Position numbers and translations under genes: made by a program
The notes under the pieces: model-generated
The model's database searches: none
Told to the model about the DNA's origin: nothing
What the model saw: only the letters and a program-made list of their open reading frames with translations
Shown here: positions 13,921 through 21,029 of the stretch, piece after piece
Layout of the letters: each line of letters starts with the position of its first letter
Numbering within the stretch: position 1 is the stretch's first letter
DNA from: a virus
Virus record (IMG/VR): IMGVR_UViG_3300031624_000011
Span: 1 to 26,896 of that record
Reading direction: 5' to 3' (one strand)
Length of the DNA: 26,896 bases

Positions 13921-14634
13921 TTATTTATAATCAGTACCTCGTTTTCCTTCATCACCGCCAATACGATATTTATTTTTAGAACCGTGTTTCCTAGCGTCAT
14001 CTTCAACAATAGGTGTGTCATCTTCTGGCGGTAAAATACTTTCTACATCTGGCAACCCAACATCAGCAAATGGATCTTGTTTTACCCTCATACCTGGCCT
14101 GCCAGCATCTTTCTCTGGATTCTTTTGGTTATCACTTATCTCATAACCCTCTTCAACAGGTTCTGGACGTAAATCATCGTCAGCCGTTTGAGATGCATCT
14201 TTTCCAGGTCGTGTGTAATCTTCAGATTTTACTTTAGTCTCTGACATGTCATAATTAAGTTTCTTTTTTTCTGACGCAAAACCTTTACGGGCTGCTTTAT
14301 TATCAGTGGGACCTAATGTAATCATATTCACCTCTCTCTTCATCCATTGCTTTTTCTTTTTGACTTTCTTCCAATTTCTTTTGTTATGTGATCTCGATTT
14401 GGGATAATCATCCCAAGCATCTGGTAAATTAGATGGATATCTTTTTCCTCTGCTATATTTTCTATGGTCAAGATCTCCATATAACTTACGCTCTTGTAGA
14501 CAATTAGCTGTTCTATAAAAATTCTTAAATTTCCATGTATGTTTTCCAGTTCCAGGTACTGGATCAATTCTGAAAACCGCTCTTTCCACAGAAATAACAA
14601 ATTGTTTCCATGAATCAGGTATTCTATAAGGCAT
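13921..14634 (-). CDS. hypothetical two-part protein, 237 aa
   Basis: AGGAGG lies seven bases before ATG 14634. Residues 1-100 are basic and aromatic (KHTWKFKNFYRTANC; KKVKKKKQW), while residues 105-237 are disordered and Asp/Glu/Pro-rich (VESILPPEDDTPIVEDD). A second in-frame ATG (residue 104, MITLGPTDN) follows GAGAGGTG and may start a separate product. Virion or scaffold-like composition, but no family recognised. Confidence 0.65.
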   Translation of the reverse strand: MPYRIPDSWKQFVISVERAVFRIDPVPGTGKHTWKFKNFYRTANCLQERKLYGDLDHRKYSRGKRYPSNLPDAWDDYPKSRSHNKRNWKKVKKKKQWMKREVNMITLGPTDNKAARKGFASEKKKLNYDMSETKVKSEDYTRPGKDASQTADDDLRPEPVEEGYEISDNQKNPEKDAGRPGMRVKQDPFADVGLPDVESILPPEDDTPIVEDDARKHGSKNKYRIGGDEGKRGTDYK

Positions 14635-14663
14635 AACAAGACCTCCTAAGATTATTTAAAACC

Positions 14664-14741
14664 TTAGAAGATATCTTGTGTATATATTAAACCACCTTTT
14701 GGTCCTTTTTTAGGAGGACAGGGTGTTTTATTAAATAACAT
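14664..14741 (-). CDS. putative miniprotein, 25 aa
   Basis: ATG 14741 preceded by GGGGG; encodes MLFNKTPCPPKKGPKGGLIY and five more residues. It begins two bases after the upstream stop. Could be a real phage miniprotein or only a leader for the next gene; low confidence. Confidence 0.3.
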   Translation of the reverse strand: MLFNKTPCPPKKGPKGGLIYTQDIF

Positions 14742-14743
14742 AT

Positions 14744-14911
14744 TTACCCCCTTAAAGATTGTAAAAATTCTAATTGTCTTCTATGCTCTGTAATATTGTT
14801 ATTAAATTTGTCATTAAGATGAATGATTATTTCGATTAATTCTTCCTTACTATAATCTTCTAATAGTCTACCTTTATAACAAATATATTTTGAATCTATT
14901 ACAGAATCCAT
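14744..14911 (-). CDS. hypothetical helical protein, 55 aa
   Basis: ATG 14911 follows AAGGAG placed directly behind the 3' end of tRNA-Asp. Sequence includes LLEDYSKEELIEIIIHLND and a charged helix. The tRNA-then-ribosome-site arrangement recurs through this region. Not recognised. Confidence 0.6.
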   Translation of the reverse strand: MDSVIDSKYICYKGRLLEDYSKEELIEIIIHLNDKFNNNITEHRRQLEFLQSLRG

Positions 14912-14925
14912 ATTAAATCTCCTTG

Positions 14926-14999
14926 CGGAGCATGCCGGATTTGAACCGACGGCCTTGTGCTCGACAGGCACCTGCACTACCAGACTGTGCTAATGCTCC
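14926..14999 (-). tRNA. tRNA-Asp (GTC)
   Basis: Acceptor GGAGCAT/ATGCTCC, D-stem GCAC/GTGC, anticodon loop CTGTCGA (GTC), T-arm GTCGG-TTCAAAT-CCGGC, discriminator G as expected for Asp. One mismatch at the top of the anticodon stem. CCA not encoded. Confidence 0.92.
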
Positions 15000-15002
15000 A
15001 TA

Positions 15003-15335
15003 TTAAATAATTAATAAAAACGAACCTACTAATACTACAGCAGCTCCAATAAAATTAACTAAATCCAGTACTTCTTTAAAATATAATATACTTCCACCAA
15101 AACCACACAAAAACAATGCTGCGGCTCCAACAAACCATGCTTGAAAAAATGATGGTGCTATTTCATATGATTTTAAAAACATCCAAGAACATATTAAAAT
15201 TGATATAAGTATATAAACTAAATACGAATTCCAATTAAGTCCTTTTACTCTACCATAAGCTAAAGCAATAAAAACACCTATTGAACCTGTTAATTGTAAA
15301 ATCCACCACAAATGTCCTTTTAAAAATTCTAACAT
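15003..15335 (-). CDS. four-helix membrane protein, SMR/EmrE-like layout, 110 aa
   Basis: Four hydrophobic segments (about 8-26, 33-51, 58-80, 88-109) in a 110-aa protein, the size and helix count of small multidrug resistance transporters. The last part (SFFQAWFVGAAALFLCGFGG, then YFKEVLDLVNFIGAAVVLVG) resembles the TM3-TM4 turn of EmrE-type proteins. The TM1 Glu typical of EmrE (E14) is not seen. Start chosen at ATG 15335. Transport role is uncertain. Confidence 0.55.
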   Translation of the reverse strand: MLEFLKGHLWWILQLTGSIGVFIALAYGRVKGLNWNSYLVYILISILICSWMFLKSYEIAPSFFQAWFVGAAALFLCGFGGSILYFKEVLDLVNFIGAAVVLVGSFLLII

Positions 15336-15345
15336 TTCCTTTTCC

Positions 15346-15609
15346 TTATATTTTAGGTTTACCACATTCACTACATACTTCTATATTTGGATCAGTCTTT
15401 TTCTTACCATTTCTTTCAATATATGATTGTGCAACTTTACCGCCAAATAAAGCGGCGAACCAAGCAGCATCACCCATAGAAAATGACTGAAATTCTTGTG
15501 TCATAAAAGATAAACATGACCATGTTGTTATTATAACAATAACTGAAAACGCCCATACAATTCTAGTTACTGACGTTTTACCAGACGTATCTTTAAATGT
15601 TGAATCCAT
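15346..15609 (-). CDS. small membrane protein with C-terminal CxxC, 87 aa
   Basis: From ATG 15609 (AAGGAT upstream, just after tmRNA). Residues about 13-35 form a transmembrane helix, a second amphipathic helix carries MGDAAWFAALFGGKVAQSYIE, and the protein ends CSECGKPKI. The GGKVAQ helix is familiar from small phage membrane proteins of unknown or holin-like role; I cannot assign it. Confidence 0.6.
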   Translation of the reverse strand: MDSTFKDTSGKTSVTRIVWAFSVIVIITTWSCLSFMTQEFQSFSMGDAAWFAALFGGKVAQSYIERNGKKKTDPNIEVCSECGKPKI

Positions 15610-15634
15610 AATTCTATCCTTTTCCTTTTTTATT

Positions 15635-15961
15635 TGGTGGAGACGCTGGGAATCGAACCCAGGTCCAGAATGTTTTGCTTCGAAACGTTGACAGCGATAA
15701 TAACGCCAGAAAGAAGGTGAATCATACAAACAAAAAACGTTTAACAGATTCTGTTGCTAAGCTCTGCTGGGCTTCATGGCTTTTAAGCGGCTAACGCCGT
15801 TAAAGGCTCAGAATGGCGTACTGGACATGAGTTCAACATATCCGCCATATAAGTTATCATAGATTTACCATCTATATTTTTTCACAATTTTAACGTAGTT
15901 TGTGAGTTCTACGCGCTGAGGTTTCGACCAAATCCACCCTGTCGAAGCCAATATCGTCCCC
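15635..15961 (-). ncRNA. ssrA: tmRNA (transfer-messenger RNA)
   Basis: 327 nt with the tRNA-like ends: 5' GGGGACGATATTGGCTTCGA and 3' GGTTCGATTCCCAGCGTCTCC followed by encoded ACCA. The 5' GGGGACG pairs with CGTCTCC. The tag frame ends GCG-TTA-GCC-GCT-TAA (Ala-Leu-Ala-Ala-stop, stop at 15783-15785), the classic degradation tail. Upstream in that frame the codons read V-R-H-S-E-P-L-T, so the tag is probably some form of (A)(VR)HSEPLTALAA; the resume codon cannot be fixed by eye. It adds a degradation tag to proteins on stalled ribosomes. A promoter-like site ends four bases upstream. Phage-encoded tmRNAs are known but uncommon. Confidence 0.95.
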
Positions 15962-15965
15962 ACAT

Positions 15966-15994
15966 AATATACTTATCATTCTATATATAAACAA
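15966..15994 (-). promoter_or_regulatory. putative tmRNA promoter (TTGTTT-N17-TATATT)
   Basis: -10 TATATT at 15966-15971, -35-like TTGTTT at 15989-15994, 17-base spacer. The tmRNA 5' end lies 4 bases after the -10, so transcription could start at or very near the mature end. Confidence 0.5.
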
Positions 15995-16000
15995 GTTAGT

Positions 16001-16231
16001 TTATTCCATCCAAGTTACAATATAACCTTTATTATTTAAATCAAACATTCTACTTATTTGATATGTCAAACCATATTCATCTAAAATATTCATAACTAAC
16101 CCGCGCATTTCAACACTGTTACCAGTTATTATTTCAACTTCTTCGCCAGAAGCCCAATTGGATTCTACAAAACGAATTGTTTCATTCCTTACATATTCAT
16201 GTCTTATTCTATGTAAATCTAGTTTTTTCAT
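16001..16231 (-). CDS. Smr-domain protein, 76 aa
   Basis: The Smr fold is complete in 76 aa: KLDLHRIRHEYVRNETIRF (the LDLH motif with catalytic-type Asp and His), EVEIITGNS (the GxG-type loop, here TGNS), and a C-terminal strand GYIVTWME. Smr proteins are small endonucleases or nucleic-acid binders; bacterial SmrB cuts mRNA at collided ribosomes. ATG 16231 starts two bases after the 3' end of tRNA-Ala with no ribosome site in view, so it may be read from a processed, nearly leaderless end. tmRNA follows directly downstream. Confidence 0.8.
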   Translation of the reverse strand: MKKLDLHRIRHEYVRNETIRFVESNWASGEEVEIITGNSVEMRGLVMNILDEYGLTYQISRMFDLNNKGYIVTWME

Positions 16232-16232
16232 G

Positions 16233-16304
16233 TGGAGATGAGAGGATTTGAACCTCCGACTTGATGCTTGCAAAGCACCTGCTCTCCCCCTGAGCTACAT
16301 CCCC
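16233..16304 (-). tRNA. tRNA-Ala (TGC)
   Basis: Acceptor GGGGATG/CATCTCC with one G-U (G3-U70 position, the Ala identity pair), D-stem GCTC/GAGC, loop TTTGCAA (TGC), T-arm GGAGG-TTCAAAT-CCTCT, discriminator A. CCA not encoded. Confidence 0.95.
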
Positions 16305-16305
16305 A

Positions 16306-16632
16306 TTATTTAATCTGTATCCCATCTAAATCACATCTAAATCCAATATCTAATAATCCTTTGTTTAATGATCTTTTTAACAGTTTAGACTGTCTAAGTT
16401 TTTCAACATTATCTATCTTTTTCTGTTCAATCATACCTTTGCCAAAAAATATACCTTCAGGATCGTTTCTATAATCCCATATTTTTCCAAAACTTTCGGC
16501 TTTATGTGTTTCTTCATTTATATTTATTTCAAGTGCCAATCCAAGTGGATGAAAAAATTTACGATTAACTTCTTGTAGTAAACCTAACTCCCTAAATTCA
16601 TCAAAATCCATGTACTTGATTTCTTTTGTCAT
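16306..16632 (-). CDS. conserved phage protein of unknown function, 108 aa
   Basis: The segment MDFDEFRELGLLQEVNRKFF with HPLGLALEI and WDYRNDPEGIFFG is a pattern I recognise from many phage genomes, always as a hypothetical protein. No membrane segment or catalytic motif. GGAG precedes ATG 16632; ends two bases before tRNA-Ala. Confidence 0.75.
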   Translation of the reverse strand: MTKEIKYMDFDEFRELGLLQEVNRKFFHPLGLALEININEETHKAESFGKIWDYRNDPEGIFFGKGMIEQKKIDNVEKLRQSKLLKRSLNKGLLDIGFRCDLDGIQIK

Positions 16633-16656
16633 TTTATTATCTCCTTATTTTCCTTG

Positions 16657-16729
16657 AGCGAACGCCGAGAATCGAACTCGGAACCTCAAGACTGGCGGTC
16701 TTGCACTCTACCAATTGAGTTACGCCCGC
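16657..16729 (-). tRNA. tRNA-Gly (GCC) with C33
   Basis: Acceptor GCGGGCG/CGTTCGC, D-stem ACTC/GAGT, anticodon arm CAAGA-CCGCCAG-TCTTG (GCC), T-arm CCGAG-TTCGATT-CTCGG, discriminator U as usual for Gly. Position 33 is C instead of the near-universal U. CCA not encoded. Confidence 0.88.
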
Positions 16730-16731
16730 AT

Positions 16732-16808
16732 TGGAGCGACCGGAGGGAATCGAACCCTCAGCCAAAAGATTGGAAATCTTCCACTCTGCCTAATTGAGTT
16801 ACGATCGC
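16732..16808 (-). tRNA. tRNA-Gly (TCC)
   Basis: Acceptor GCGATCG/CGGTCGC, D-stem ACTC/GAGT, loop TTTCCAA (TCC), T-arm GAGGG-TTCGATT-CCCTC, discriminator U and an encoded CCA. Two bases separate it from the next tRNA-Gly, so the pair is co-processed. Confidence 0.93.
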
Positions 16809-16814
16809 ATTTAT

Positions 16815-16828
16815 GCCCCTTTCGGGGC
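16815..16828 (-). terminator. GC-rich GNRA hairpin between a gene and tRNA-Gly
   Basis: GCCCC-GAAA-GGGGC, a very stable tetraloop hairpin in AT-rich DNA, between the stop of the 237-aa gene and tRNA-Gly(TCC). No U-run follows on the minus strand, so it may slow, protect or guide processing rather than terminate. Confidence 0.5.
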
Positions 16829-16836
16829 GTTCTTAT

Positions 16837-17550
16837 TTAAACAGTGGTTTGTTTATTATCTGCACGTCTTGCAACAACACTATCTCTAACAGCGGTAGCT
16901 CGTTCACGACACTTAACAGTATAACTATCGGTAGTTTCTACTAAAATTCTACCATCAACATACTGATCAAACATCCGATAATTTTTTCTGTAATACTTAC
17001 CGTCAAGAAGTGCTACAAATCTATAATTATTTGCATGTTTAGCAATATACGCATTCGCACCATCAAGGAAATTCAAAACATCACGACCTTGATTATCCTG
17101 AGAACCACCATTATCCTCAGTAAATTTTGAGAATAACCAATCATTAGCTCTTCTACCATCTAAAGCTTTAGTCGCACGATCAGTAGCACCAAGACTACCA
17201 TATACTAAATCACCATCCAGAATTCTTACTGCTCCTGGTCCAGAACTAGGAAGTTTTTCAACGTTAAGTCCGTTCTTATTAAGTGTAGCAAACTGAATCT
17301 TTTCAGCAACACTCTGTCGAACAGCACTTTTAGCATACTCAGCCGCAGTAACACGACTTGAAGCTATCTCACCAACAACCTCACCAAATCTAAAACCATA
17401 CTTAATACAGCGTTTAATAATTTTTTCCTCTAACCAACGAGGAAGTTCCTCTCCATCTTCGATAAACAGAAGAGCAGCAAATTGTGTTTCCTCTGCATTA
17501 TCAAGGTCTTTTTTGTCTAACTCTCTTCTAATAGTTCTCTCTGTACTCAT
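16837..17550 (-). CDS. putative type II restriction-endonuclease-like protein, 237 aa
   Basis: GGAG precedes ATG 17550. The C-terminal half has GGSQDNQGRD (148-157) and, 20 residues on, FVALLDGKYY (178-187); this pairing resembles type II restriction endonucleases of the PD-(D/E)xK class, where a GG(S/N)Q..Q..D stretch is followed by an (I/L)LDG(D/K)YY strand. The N-terminal half is helical and Lys/Glu-rich. It follows two DNA methyltransferase genes, though driven by its own promoter P3. The call rests on a short motif and context; an unrelated phage protein remains possible. Confidence 0.4.
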   Translation of the reverse strand: MSTERTIRRELDKKDLDNAEETQFAALLFIEDGEELPRWLEEKIIKRCIKYGFRFGEVVGEIASSRVTAAEYAKSAVRQSVAEKIQFATLNKNGLNVEKLPSSGPGAVRILDGDLVYGSLGATDRATKALDGRRANDWLFSKFTEDNGGSQDNQGRDVLNFLDGANAYIAKHANNYRFVALLDGKYYRKNYRMFDQYVDGRILVETTDSYTVKCRERATAVRDSVVARRADNKQTTV

Positions 17551-17625
17551 AATAATCTCCTTTTCCTTTATGGGTGTTTTAACACCGACTTTAAAAAATT
17601 TATTTATGGCTTTTACCATATATGT

Positions 17626-17653
17626 ATAATAATCATTAATTTCCATTTGTCAA
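17626..17653 (-). promoter_or_regulatory. phage promoter P3 (TTGACA-N16-TATTAT)
   Basis: -35 at 17648-17653 and -10 TATTAT at 17626-17631, spacer 16, with AAAT and TTAATGAT blocks. Expected start near 17619, leaving a leader of about 70 bases before the 237-aa gene. Confidence 0.8.
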
Positions 17654-17670
17654 GTTTTTAAAATATTGTT

Positions 17671-18021
17671 TTATTCTTTTTTATCAAATGATACTGAAGT
17701 TAAATTACCAGAATTTATTAAACCAACTTCCATTGCCGCAGCTTTACACATTATGTAAGTATATACTCTCCCTCTATCCAACACACCGTGTGGTTTATAT
17801 AAAGAATATCGTACCTGCATCTCCACTGCGCCTGCAGTTAAATTAATATTGTACATAATTGAAAGTGCTTTTGCCATTTCTTCATAAAAATCAAATAAAG
17901 GCTTTGTTCCCTCCCCTTTAACTGGTACATATTCTGAATACCATTCATCTAAAGAACCAAATCTGTTTAAAAGTCCTTTACAAACTATTTTCCTCATTTC
18001 CATTGTCCATATTTTATTCAT
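17671..18021 (-). CDS. hypothetical protein, 116 aa
   Basis: Soluble, mostly helical (NKIWTMEMRKIVCKGLL; FYEEMAKALSIMYNINLTAGAVEMQVRYSLYKPHG). GGAAGG precedes ATG 18021. It is the second gene after promoter P4, behind the ParB-methyltransferase, and may act with it. The fold suggests a small DNA-binding helical protein, but I do not recognise it. Confidence 0.6.
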   Translation of the reverse strand: MNKIWTMEMRKIVCKGLLNRFGSLDEWYSEYVPVKGEGTKPLFDFYEEMAKALSIMYNINLTAGAVEMQVRYSLYKPHGVLDRGRVYTYIMCKAAAMEVGLINSGNLTSVSFDKKE

Positions 18022-18034
18022 TTTAAATCCTTCC

Positions 18035-19393
18035 TTAAATCAACCTTTCAACCTTAGGTTTCATTAAATTACTCTTAATAATATCAATATACTGTTCATC
18101 TATCTCAATCCCGATACATTTTCTTTTCTTATCACGAGCAACAACTAAAGTTGTGCCACCGCCAACAAAAGGATCTACGACCAATTCTCCTGGCTTAGAA
18201 AATTTGTCCATTAAATAAGCAAAAGCACTTTCACCTTGACCCCATTCATGAAATTCTTTATCTCTATAATCTTTTGTAAAAGAATCAACAGTATATTCTA
18301 CATCAACATCAATCTTTCCTGGTTCACCTTTTCTGAAAACAAGAATTGGTTTCCATGTGCAGATTACATTGCGCGGGTGAACAGATTGTGTTGGTCCGCT
18401 ATGAAATAACGCTATTGTCCAACAATAAGATAGGTGTTTTGATAACATTTCCATTACCTTATCAAGATACATTTGACCTGAATATACAACCAAAAATCTA
18501 TCTGGTTCTAACACTCTTGCAGCTACCTCACCTAATTGATCCCACAGGTATAAAAATTCTCCTGGATAAGGTGGGTCTGTTATGATTGAAGGTACACTGT
18601 CGTCTTCAAGATTCTCATTACACCATGTATAAAAATCTGCATTTATTATTTGTATGTCTTTGTCTGGTTTATAAGTTTTAGCAGTTTCTTCAAACTTTTC
18701 TTTTCGCGCGAGAATTTTTTCTTCACGCTTTATATCCTTATGAACCGCACCAACAGTTAGTTTTCCGGATCTAAGTTTAGCTAAAGTTTCCTCATCAGGA
18801 TTTCGGGCTAAAATTTGCTTCACATTAAATATATAACCATGTGAAACACCTACATCTTTAGCAATTTCTTCCCTTGTATCAGTCTTAAGTTTTTTCACAT
18901 CCGCTATGTGTTCCAATCCATCTATCATTGGTTGCATCTCATCATTTATGGTTTTGGCTTTTTCCGCATACAGATGTTCTACCGCAATAGCCATTTCAGC
19001 TTTTATAAAATCCGAAACATTCCTACGACCTGCTTGATTTTGAAATATCCAGATCTTTACATCAGCTTCGTTAATTAACTCAACTTCGCTTACTTTAAAT
19101 TCTAAATTATGTTTCTTGGCTAATTTATATCTGTGATGTCCATCAATAATAATTCCATTCCAAACACATATTGGATCTCTAATACCATTAGTCAGAACAT
19201 TTTGTTCTAATTCATAAAATTCATCATCGGATAATTTTGGTAATAGTTTTTGAAATTCTTTGTTGATTTTCAGTTCCACATATTTCTCCTTTAGGTGACT
19301 CGCGGCAACTGGCGCCTCAGCTGCCGCTTGCCGAGAATGTATCGTGTTGCGTACACCTGTACTCCCTACATGTAAAGATGTAGGAGCCACCAT
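18035..19393 (-). CDS. ParB-like nuclease domain fused to DNA N6-adenine/N4-cytosine methyltransferase
   Basis: 452 aa from ATG 19393, which sits exactly at the predicted transcription start of P4 (leaderless). An in-frame GTG at 19279 with AAAGGAG upstream would give 414 aa starting at the ParB domain. Counting from that GTG: ParB/Srx fold with IIIDGHHRYKLA (43-54) and IWIFQNQAGRRN (76-87), a helix-turn-helix-like DTREEIAKDVGVSHGYI (134-150), methyltransferase motif IV TDPPYPG (234-240) and AdoMet motif I VVDPFVGGGTT (367-377), a beta-class order. The N-terminal 38 residues are Ala-rich and GC-rich, unlike the rest. Such phage fusions modify phage DNA against host restriction. Confidence 0.9.
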   Translation of the reverse strand: MVAPTSLHVGSTGVRNTIHSRQAAAEAPVAASHLKEKYVELKINKEFQKLLPKLSDDEFYELEQNVLTNGIRDPICVWNGIIIDGHHRYKLAKKHNLEFKVSEVELINEADVKIWIFQNQAGRRNVSDFIKAEMAIAVEHLYAEKAKTINDEMQPMIDGLEHIADVKKLKTDTREEIAKDVGVSHGYIFNVKQILARNPDEETLAKLRSGKLTVGAVHKDIKREEKILARKEKFEETAKTYKPDKDIQIINADFYTWCNENLEDDSVPSIITDPPYPGEFLYLWDQLGEVAARVLEPDRFLVVYSGQMYLDKVMEMLSKHLSYCWTIALFHSGPTQSVHPRNVICTWKPILVFRKGEPGKIDVDVEYTVDSFTKDYRDKEFHEWGQGESAFAYLMDKFSKPGELVVDPFVGGGTTLVVARDKKRKCIGIEIDEQYIDIIKSNLMKPKVERLI

Positions 19394-19399
19394 CTATAA

Positions 19400-19427
19400 A
19401 TTATAAGCATTAATTGTCATTTGTCAA
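19400..19427 (-). promoter_or_regulatory. phage promoter P4 (TTGACA-N16-TATAAT)
   Basis: Both hexamers are perfect sigma70 consensus: -35 at 19422-19427, -10 TATAAT at 19400-19405, spacer 16. The ATG of the ParB-methyltransferase is six bases past the -10, i.e. at the expected +1. Confidence 0.85.
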
Positions 19428-19465
19428 ATTTTAATCTGAACATATTTTTAATAATTCAAACCCAG

Positions 19466-20440
19466 TCAATTCTCCTTTGCTTTATTTAATATTTTTCTTG
19501 CCCAATAAAAATCTAATCTTCTTCTACGTTTTCCTTCTTTATTATTACCTTTGAACGGTGCAAAAATTACATCTTTTGTATCCTCTCTAAGATTATTTAG
19601 GTATAAATTTGCTTTTTCAATCAAATCTGTTCTATCAAAATCTCCTCTAACATTAAGGATTGTTATTGCGCGCGAACTAACTTTTATTTTATCTGTATTA
19701 TAATTCAATTCTTCAGGCAAACAAAATTTAATCTTTTCATTAGGATTTACACCATCTACACCACGAAGTCCTATATTTCCATTAGGATCATTGAATATTA
19801 TATTTAACAACTCTGTATTTGAAGTGTATTGCCTTAAAATGGCTTCTAAATCATAATTATCAAACAAAAATTTATCGTTCTTATATATGTCATACCCAGG
19901 ATATTTAAATGGACAGCTTTTTACAAAACATGCTACGCATACTGGACAATCTGTATCGTAAAACGGGTTATCTTCAAGTACAGTTACAGTAAGTAATCTT
20001 TCTTTAAAGAAAATATCCTCTGTTAAAAAATATGTTTCCGGTATTATGAAAACAGCATCATCGTATTTTTCCAAAACTCTTGCGATAGCTATCTGATATA
20101 AATCAGCAAAACTATTATCTTTAAAATACTTCAAGCAGGACGATTCCTTCCTGCTTGCTGAGACCCGCGCGTAATAAGGCGGATTAGTAACTACAATAGT
20201 GTCCTCATAATAAGGTATATCTAAAAGACTATCATTAACTTCCCAATCTAAATTTGGATCTATGTCTAATCCTTTAACTTTTTCTAAACCAAGGTTGAAC
20301 ATAACATTAATAAGATCACCTTGTCCCGCAAAAGGATCAAGCCCATTTTTATGTTGAGTTGCCTTTATAAAATCTGACACTTGTGGCTTTAACCACACAT
20401 CTAATTTTGTATTAAATTGTCCTAAATCTGTTTTTTTCAT
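19466..20440 (-). CDS. DNA N6-adenine methyltransferase (gamma class)
   Basis: 324 aa. N-terminal KKTDLGQFNTK resembles the LGQFFTP box of N6-adenine methyltransferases. AdoMet motif I is LDPFAGQGDL (about 34-43), acidic loop LDID (79-82), catalytic motif IV TNPPYYAR (85-92). A target-recognition region with a Cys cluster (DTDCPVCVACFVKSC, about 167-181) follows, possibly zinc binding. Order I-then-IV is the gamma type of Eco57I/TaqI-like enzymes. ATG 20440 lies six bases beyond the -10 of P5 and has no ribosome site, so the mRNA is probably leaderless. Confidence 0.88.
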   Translation of the reverse strand: MKKTDLGQFNTKLDVWLKPQVSDFIKATQHKNGLDPFAGQGDLINVMFNLGLEKVKGLDIDPNLDWEVNDSLLDIPYYEDTIVVTNPPYYARVSASRKESSCLKYFKDNSFADLYQIAIARVLEKYDDAVFIIPETYFLTEDIFFKERLLTVTVLEDNPFYDTDCPVCVACFVKSCPFKYPGYDIYKNDKFLFDNYDLEAILRQYTSNTELLNIIFNDPNGNIGLRGVDGVNPNEKIKFCLPEELNYNTDKIKVSSRAITILNVRGDFDRTDLIEKANLYLNNLREDTKDVIFAPFKGNNKEGKRRRRLDFYWARKILNKAKEN

Positions 20441-20446
20441 CTTTAT

Positions 20447-20474
20447 AAAATAACCATTAAATTCTATTTGTCAA
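20447..20474 (-). promoter_or_regulatory. phage promoter P5 (TTGACA-N16-TATTTT)
   Basis: -35 at 20469-20474, -10 TATTTT at 20447-20452, spacer 16 with AAAT and TTAATGGT blocks. Directly precedes the methyltransferase ATG at the expected +1. Confidence 0.78.
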
Positions 20475-20480
20475 CCCCTG

Positions 20481-20553
20481 TGACGCCGACAGGATTCGAA
20501 CCTGCGCATCTCTGGTCGAAAGCCAGATGTGTTAACCACTTCACCACGGCGCC
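20481..20553 (-). tRNA. tRNA-Glu (TTC)
   Basis: Acceptor GGCGCCG/CGGCGTC, short D-stem GTG/CAC with an AAGTGGTTAA loop, anticodon arm TCTGG-CTTTCGA-CCAGA (TTC), T-arm GCAGG-TTCGAAT-CCTGT, discriminator A. CCA not encoded. First product from P6. Confidence 0.93.
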
Positions 20554-20567
20554 TCTCTTATATCTAT

Positions 20568-20595
20568 AATATAACCATTAATTTTGATTTGTCAA
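20568..20595 (-). promoter_or_regulatory. phage promoter P6 (TTGACA-N16-TATATT)
   Basis: -35 at 20590-20595, -10 TATATT at 20568-20573, spacer 16 with AAAT and TTAATGGT. Expected start near 20561, eight bases before the tRNA-Glu 5' end. Confidence 0.8.
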
Positions 20596-20624
20596 GGCTC
20601 TTTTAAAAATTTATTTCTTCCTTA

Positions 20625-21029
20625 TTAAAGTATTATCTTATCCCCTTGTAATTTCTCTCTTTCCTTAGCAACTTCTATGTTTTTAGCCATAAATCTAGCT
20701 GCTCCTTTTAAACCAATTTCTTTTTTAAATCTAAAACCATAAGACATCATACCATTTCTAAGATCTACATCATAATAATCCCCATCCTCATGAATATATC
20801 CAAGTTTACTTTCATATTTTTCATACCAAACATAATAACCGCCTTTATATTTAGCACGATCTTTAGCAGGACCAATTATGAAAAGCCTTCGTGTATACAT
20901 AGTACCATCTGTAAGTTCGCCTGTTTTATCTAATTCAAAATCTTCTTGTGCATACTCACATAATTTCCAACTTGGAATTATTTCTATTTTGTAGCCCTCA
21001 TATTCTGTTTTTATATATTCCTTATCCAT
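20625..21029 (-). CDS. hypothetical protein, 134 aa
   Basis: AAAGGAG precedes ATG 21029, itself just behind the CCA end of tRNA-Gln. Tyr-rich beta-type N-terminal half (YIKTEYEGYKIEIIP; GGYYVWYEKYESKLGYIHEDG) and basic helical C-terminus (RFMAKNIEVAKEREKLQ). Not recognised. Confidence 0.65.
   Translation of the reverse strand: MDKEYIKTEYEGYKIEIIPSWKLCEYAQEDFELDKTGELTDGTMYTRRLFIIGPAKDRAKYKGGYYVWYEKYESKLGYIHEDGDYYDVDLRNGMMSYGFRFKKEIGLKGAARFMAKNIEVAKEREKLQGDKIIL

Noticed and set aside
14340-14639. 99-aa ORF overlapping the start of the 237-aa gene
   Set aside because: It is in another frame, its start lacks as good a spacing to AGGAGG, and the 237-aa frame runs on far beyond it.
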